From NCBI GenBank assembly GCA_963277665.1, contig OY728157.1:366868067-366932066 (forward strand): a stretch of 64,000 nucleotides of DNA, read 5' to 3'. The translations under genes and the position numbers were made by a program. The notes under the pieces are model-generated. The model was not told where the DNA came from and searched no databases. It saw nothing but the letters and a program-made list of their open reading frames with translations. Of the stretch, positions 60,111 through 64,000 are shown in pieces. Source of the DNA: Viscum album (taxonomy: Eukaryota > Streptophyta > Magnoliopsida > Santalales > Viscaceae). Numbering within the stretch: the first letter of the stretch is position 1; each line of letters begins with the position of its first letter.

Positions 60111-62064
60111 TATGTATAATAAATTACTATAAATACATGTATAGTTAGTATATGTTATATTTATTACATGGTTATGATTATTGATATTATTGAACCGTGA
60201 TCAAATTAATACAAACGACAATAAAAAATCAAGTCATATATGAAAAACAAAGCGCTTATTACCCGAAATGTTACTTTAAGATGGAATTGTTAATAAATAC
60301 GTAATAAAATGATCTAATTAAATAATATATGGTATTATATATATATAATTATGGTGCTTTGATATATTTATAATAAACTTATATTTATTATATAAGAGGT
60401 TTTATCATGTACAAAAGTCTTTAATACCTGTGGAGATGTATTTCTTATCTTGCTTTTAATTTTGTGTTATTTATGCTATATTCACCACTTATTTTTTTTA
60501 TGTGTATATAAATACCAAGGATTTATTTTATAATGGTTATAATGAATATTTTTGGTACATAAATATAAATTTTAGGATCTCTATTTCATGTGTTTTATTA
60601 TTGAAAAATTACCAATCGAAAAGATATTTTTATCTCAGTTTTTCTTATTTGAGAAGTATGTTATATTAGGCATCTAAATTATTTCATGAGGTGTACATAA
60701 AGCCAATTTAAAATTTGACATCATGAATTTTTTTATCCTCATTTTATTTTATGTTCCATTTAACGTTATTAATTAATGGTCATTGCATTTTTAATGTTAC
60801 CAATGTGATAAAATTTTATGTTACAATCTCATCGTTTATATGGATTATTAATGATTATTTTTCTGATGGTGAAACATTATGATCCATATAAAATGAAATA
60901 TTTTAATTTTATTATCCTCCTTTTATTCCATGATAATAAATTTTTTATCAAATTTTTTTATTCTTTATGTACTCAAGATTTCAAAAAAACAATTTAAGAA
61001 AAATCATATGGTAAGTTGAAAACAATTTTTTATAATAATGATTTCAAATTTTATCTCCAAATTTTTTTAAATTATTTATTATGTAAATTTTTAACATTTT
61101 TTAAATTTGTATGAATTTTTTTGAATGAAACCTTCATGTCTTTTTTTAAACATTTGTTATTTAGATTTTATGAAAAATGTGAAAAGAATATTTGTTTTTA
61201 TCATGGATGGAAGGAGCAATATTTACCTCTATCATGTCCACTTAGTGATTTCAATATTCCTTTAAAAGTTCTAAATTTGTTTTCTAGGAAGTTATTTCCC
61301 TTAACTTATGTCAAACATTTTGATTTTCAATAAATTATATTTATATGAAAACAATTTTTAATGTGTATTATGTTTTAAAAATATTCTTTCAATGTAGCAA
61401 GGAAATTTTCCACAAGAAATGAACTAAATGATTTTAAAAGATTAATTAATATGTATCAGGGTCATTTTCAATGAATTTTTTTAAAATAATTCCAGTTTTA
61501 AATATTTATTTTCAATGAATGGATATCTTCCTCTATAAATTTTCCAATTCATTTATCTTTCATAATCATCTTAAATATAACATGACCTTATTTCGATGTA
61601 AATTATATTTTTTGGGGGGTATGAACCAAATATCCCATTATTGTTTTTTATATGAATGGTTTAGGATGAAAGTTTGATTAAGAAACCTTTTTATCTTCCA
61701 AGGGATATGTTATATTAAAAATTCTTATGAAACCATCTTTTTTCATGGGGTTTTCCTCTAATGAAATGATTATAAATGTAACATCCCAAGTAAGTAATGA
61801 ATAATAGATATTTTTATCTATGTCTATTAGTGATTAAGATAGTGTTTTAGAGGCTTAAAATGAAATTAAATACAATCTTATGCATGGAATACACTAATAT
61901 TTTTAAAAGATTGTTTTACTGCCTTTGATGGAAAAACATTTTTGAATCTATATTTTGACAATTTTATAAACTATGTTTGTCAAAATAAACTTATCCTTTA
62001 TGATTGGGACATCAAAAATTACTTTGTGTGAATTTTTGGTATTTTTCTGACAATGATCATTTTT

Positions 62065-62600
62065 TAATGAATAGTGAAAAATACTGCATTTTACATCAAA
62101 ACTGCTTTTTAATCTAATTTATTTATATGATCAGATTATGTTTTGAATTGGTTTTGAAGTGAAATTATAATATATTTTTACCATTTAATCCAATGGTGGT
62201 CATTGGAATCAATTTCACTTTGAAATTAGACTTAAACTGGTGTCAATCTTTTGATACTTATTGTTTTGTAAAAACACGCTATTTGCTCTGGCAGTGGAAA
62301 TTAATTATTAAATTAATTAATGTGACTTATATGATTTGAATTTTGTAAAATAGACTTCATTTTTGAATTCATAATATCAAATATAGCTTAGGGTGAATTT
62401 TTGGTTATTTTCTGAAAAACTTCAATTTTTGATGAATAGTGAAACCACTAAGTGGTACTTATAAAGACTGATTTTCCGTTTAAATGAAATATTTCCATCA
62501 TTGTGTTTTGAATTTAAAAAATCCTACATACATGGTTGTCATTAAGAAGTAAAATGTGGTTCAATGAGATTAAAATAATTTTTTGGTGAATAGTAACTTA
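62065..62600 (+). repeat. U3 boxes of element C
   Basis: TTTTTAATGAATAGTGAAAA (62071-62090), TTTTTGATGAATAGTGAAAC (62427-62446) and TTTTGGTGAATAGTAAC (62581-62597) are copies of one word. Counterparts in U3 of A and B are listed with those LTRs. AAAACTGCTTTTTAATC (62098) is the companion word. Confidence 0.5.
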
Positions 62601-63195
62601 TTAAGTTTTTAATCGCGATTAGTGGTAATTAGTGTAGTTTAATGTAAAAATAATGCTTTAATAAAATGAGATGAGCTTGACACATGTCCTACCCTTATTG
62701 GTTGTGTCATGTCCGACCAAGACAAACCATGGGTCAACTTGGGGACCCCATGGGGACACTTTGTTTGGGAAATGACATAAATAACTTTTTATTTAATGTA
62801 AAAGTAAAAATGACACAAACATAATATGTTTTACGAAAACAATTTTTACATTGGGTTAGAGAGATCAGATTTTTTATTATAAATATTAATTGGAAAGATA
62901 AAAAGATTTCCTACTTCATATTATTTTTATATAATTGTTAGACTTTAAATAAATTAAATTATTTATGACATCATGATGATGCAGTGATGACCTCATTATT
63001 TAACGATTTAAATAAAATGGAAAGATAATGAAAAATATAAAACCTACACATGGCCAAAACCAATTGGATGAGTGTATTTCGAACCCTTATCACCTTATCC
63101 ACGAATTATATCAATTTGGGTCCTTTTAAAACCGAAACACATTTTCAAATAAAGTAATATTTCTTTACATTCCAAAAGTGCCCCTCCTCTCCTCT

Positions 63196-63204
63196 TATAA
63201 AAGG
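63196..63204 (+). promoter_or_regulatory. TATA box of element C
   Basis: TATAAAAGG is preceded by CCCCTCCTCTCCTCT and followed by CCCCCACCTCTACC. It is the best-preserved promoter of the family in this window. Confidence 0.68.
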
Positions 63205-63529
63205 CCCCCACCTCTACCTCATTTCACACACTCCTCATGCCTTTGGGTCGGCCAACCCCTGCCCATTTACTCTCTCCACATCCCTCTTCTCATCCTAGAG
63301 GATACCCTTTGGGCAGAATTTTTTCAAAGGAAGCCTTTAGGCTCAAATCAAAAGGAGTTACACTTTTAAAGGTAATTCATTCTCTCATGTTCATTTGTTT
63401 TATTTTGCTTCTCCAACCCCCTAAACTCTTTTTATTTACTTCTTTTGTAACAAAACCAGTATATACAATGTACTAGGATGTTGTTATAAGATTTATTTGA
63501 GATAAACTCTCACACAACTACATCAAATG

Positions 63530-63985
63530 GTTAAAGAACATACGGTTTTCGTGGATGGCGAAATTCTGCCTCCCGAAACGATGACTGTTCAATACTCATT
63601 TAACACCTTCAATGGTGGCCATTATGATGTCACTATTCTTATATATGATATATAATATGTTTATGTTTTCCTTAAGCTTCTGTTTTTTTTCATTTTGGGC
63701 ATACCTTTATGGTTTCCATTATGGGTAAACACGATATCTTCATTTTAGGAAGTGCGGACTACCGCCCCCTCAAAGTGATTTGATTCGTTAAATACCATAT
63801 GTGGGACATATAAAGGATGGAACTATGATATTATATATGATATTATACTAGAATTATAATATACCTTTATATCATTATGATTCCATTCTATAAAATACTA
63901 AATAGAAATGAAAGTAGCGTTCATGCGTACGTACGGCTTACCGTCTCCACGAACGGTGCATTTCATTTATTACCTCTAAATGATT
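63530..63985 (+). repeat. Triplicated module of element C, best preserved
   Basis: Cores are GGCGAAATTCTGCCTCCCGA (63557), GCGGACTACCGCCCCCTC (63754) and ACGGCTTACCGTCTCC (63933). Core positions are about 368, 563 and 742 nt after the TATA box. The second and third can fold into short hairpins, GCGG-acta-CCGC and ACGG-ctta-CCGT. The third also has flanking CGTTC ... GAACG complementarity. Confidence 0.75.
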
Positions 63986-64000
63986 ATGTAATATTATAAA

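Larger units (their letters stand above)
50221..61776 (+). mobile_element. Element B: second LARD-like element of the same family
   Basis: The LTR at 50221-55209 and the LTR from 57688 flank a 2.5 kb interior without coding capacity. A primer site lies at 55210 and a purine tract before 57688. It shares the TATA box, triplicated module and interior landmarks with element A, but its LTRs are about 600 bp longer, mostly in U3. The right LTR is cut at 61776 by element C. The rest of B should lie beyond the window. No target duplication can be shown because the left flank is a TA repeat. Confidence 0.68.
57688..61776 (+). repeat. 3' LTR of element B, interrupted at 61776
   Basis: It starts TGTAACCCC right after the purine tract and follows the 5' LTR of B to the equivalent of about 54430. 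It then stops at a new TGTAACATCCC. About 0.8-0.9 kb of LTR is therefore missing from the window. It includes a TATA box, three modules and U3 boxes. Open frames at 59128-59436, 59339-59533 and 61121-61333 are chance frames. Confidence 0.68.
61777..64000 (+). mobile_element. Element C: 5' part of a third LTR of the family, inserted into element B
   Basis: It starts TGTAACATCCCAAGTAAG, interrupting the right LTR of B. The U3 has three AATAGTGAAA-type boxes and the promoter at 63196 is intact. The post-TATA region is C-rich and unbroken (GGTCGGCCAACCCCTGCCC) and three modules follow. CG dinucleotides survive here far better than elsewhere (for example GCGTACGTACGGC near 63925), so this is the youngest copy. 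It runs off the right edge. The overlapping frames 63178-63476 are within the transcribed LTR and match no known protein. Confidence 0.62.

Noticed and set aside
63550..63590. Possible hammerhead ribozyme (CCGAAACGATGA) in the LTR module
   Set aside because: The conserved CTGATGA box and cleavage triplet are not in the required arrangement, and sister copies do not keep GAAA.
1..64000. CRISPR arrays, bacterial operons, ribosome binding sites, riboswitches
   Set aside because: The whole window is plant-type retrotransposon DNA; no regular spacer-repeat structure or bacterial gene is present.
1..64000. Host protein-coding gene with introns
   Set aside because: No exon-like conserved protein segment outside retrotransposon domains was found. 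Short genes with very small exons cannot be fully excluded by eye.

Overview
The window looks like intergenic DNA from a plant with a large genome. I found no host gene, rRNA or convincing functional tRNA. It is very AT-rich, poor in CG dinucleotides, and made almost entirely of old LTR retrotransposons nested in one another. The coding remnants are Ty3/gypsy pol domains of two plant lineages: an Athila-type element and chromovirus (Tekay/Del-like) elements. All carry many stops and frameshifts. Identification rests on reading the sequence; no alignment program or database search was run.

Layout. (1) 1-5757, minus strand: element M, made of a ~3.4 kb LTR (2377-5757), a leader, then remains of protease, reverse transcriptase and RNase H running off the left edge. 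(2) 5758-6819 and 27672-27857: pieces of an older LTR (family F), split by (3) a Tekay-like chromovirus on the plus strand, 6820-27666. It has a 2.44 kb 5' LTR, an initiator-Met primer site, gag, PR, RT, RNase H, integrase and chromodomain remnants, and a 3' LTR. (4) That 3' LTR is interrupted by an 11,018 bp Athila-type element on the minus strand (15250-26267), flanked by an exact TGTGT duplication. (5) 29768-41316: element A, with two ~4.35 kb LTRs around a 2.8 kb interior without recognisable coding. (6) 42404-44871: an F-type LTR, followed by about 1.6 kb of simple-sequence-like DNA and 3.8 kb of unassigned AT-rich DNA. (7) 50221-61776: element B, same family as A, with ~5.0 kb LTRs and a 2.5 kb interior. 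Its right LTR is cut by (8) element C (61777 to the window end), the least decayed LTR of the family.

The most unusual observation is the LTR family shared by A, B, C and M. Each of the five plus-strand LTRs has a TATA box, and at nearly constant distances downstream (about 365, 552 and 738 nt) three copies of a ~70 bp module with a GG-CTA-CC core. The minus-strand LTR of M keeps the TATA-like box and the middle module at the matching distance. A and B carry no pol, so they resemble LARDs (large retrotransposon derivatives). M shares their LTR and leader and is followed by Tekay-like pol, so it may represent the autonomous partner. This pairing is inference.

Nesting gives the order of insertion: F first, then the Tekay-like element, then Athila inside its LTR; C came after B. 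Damage is dominated by C-to-T / G-to-A changes, as expected after long methylation of silenced repeats.
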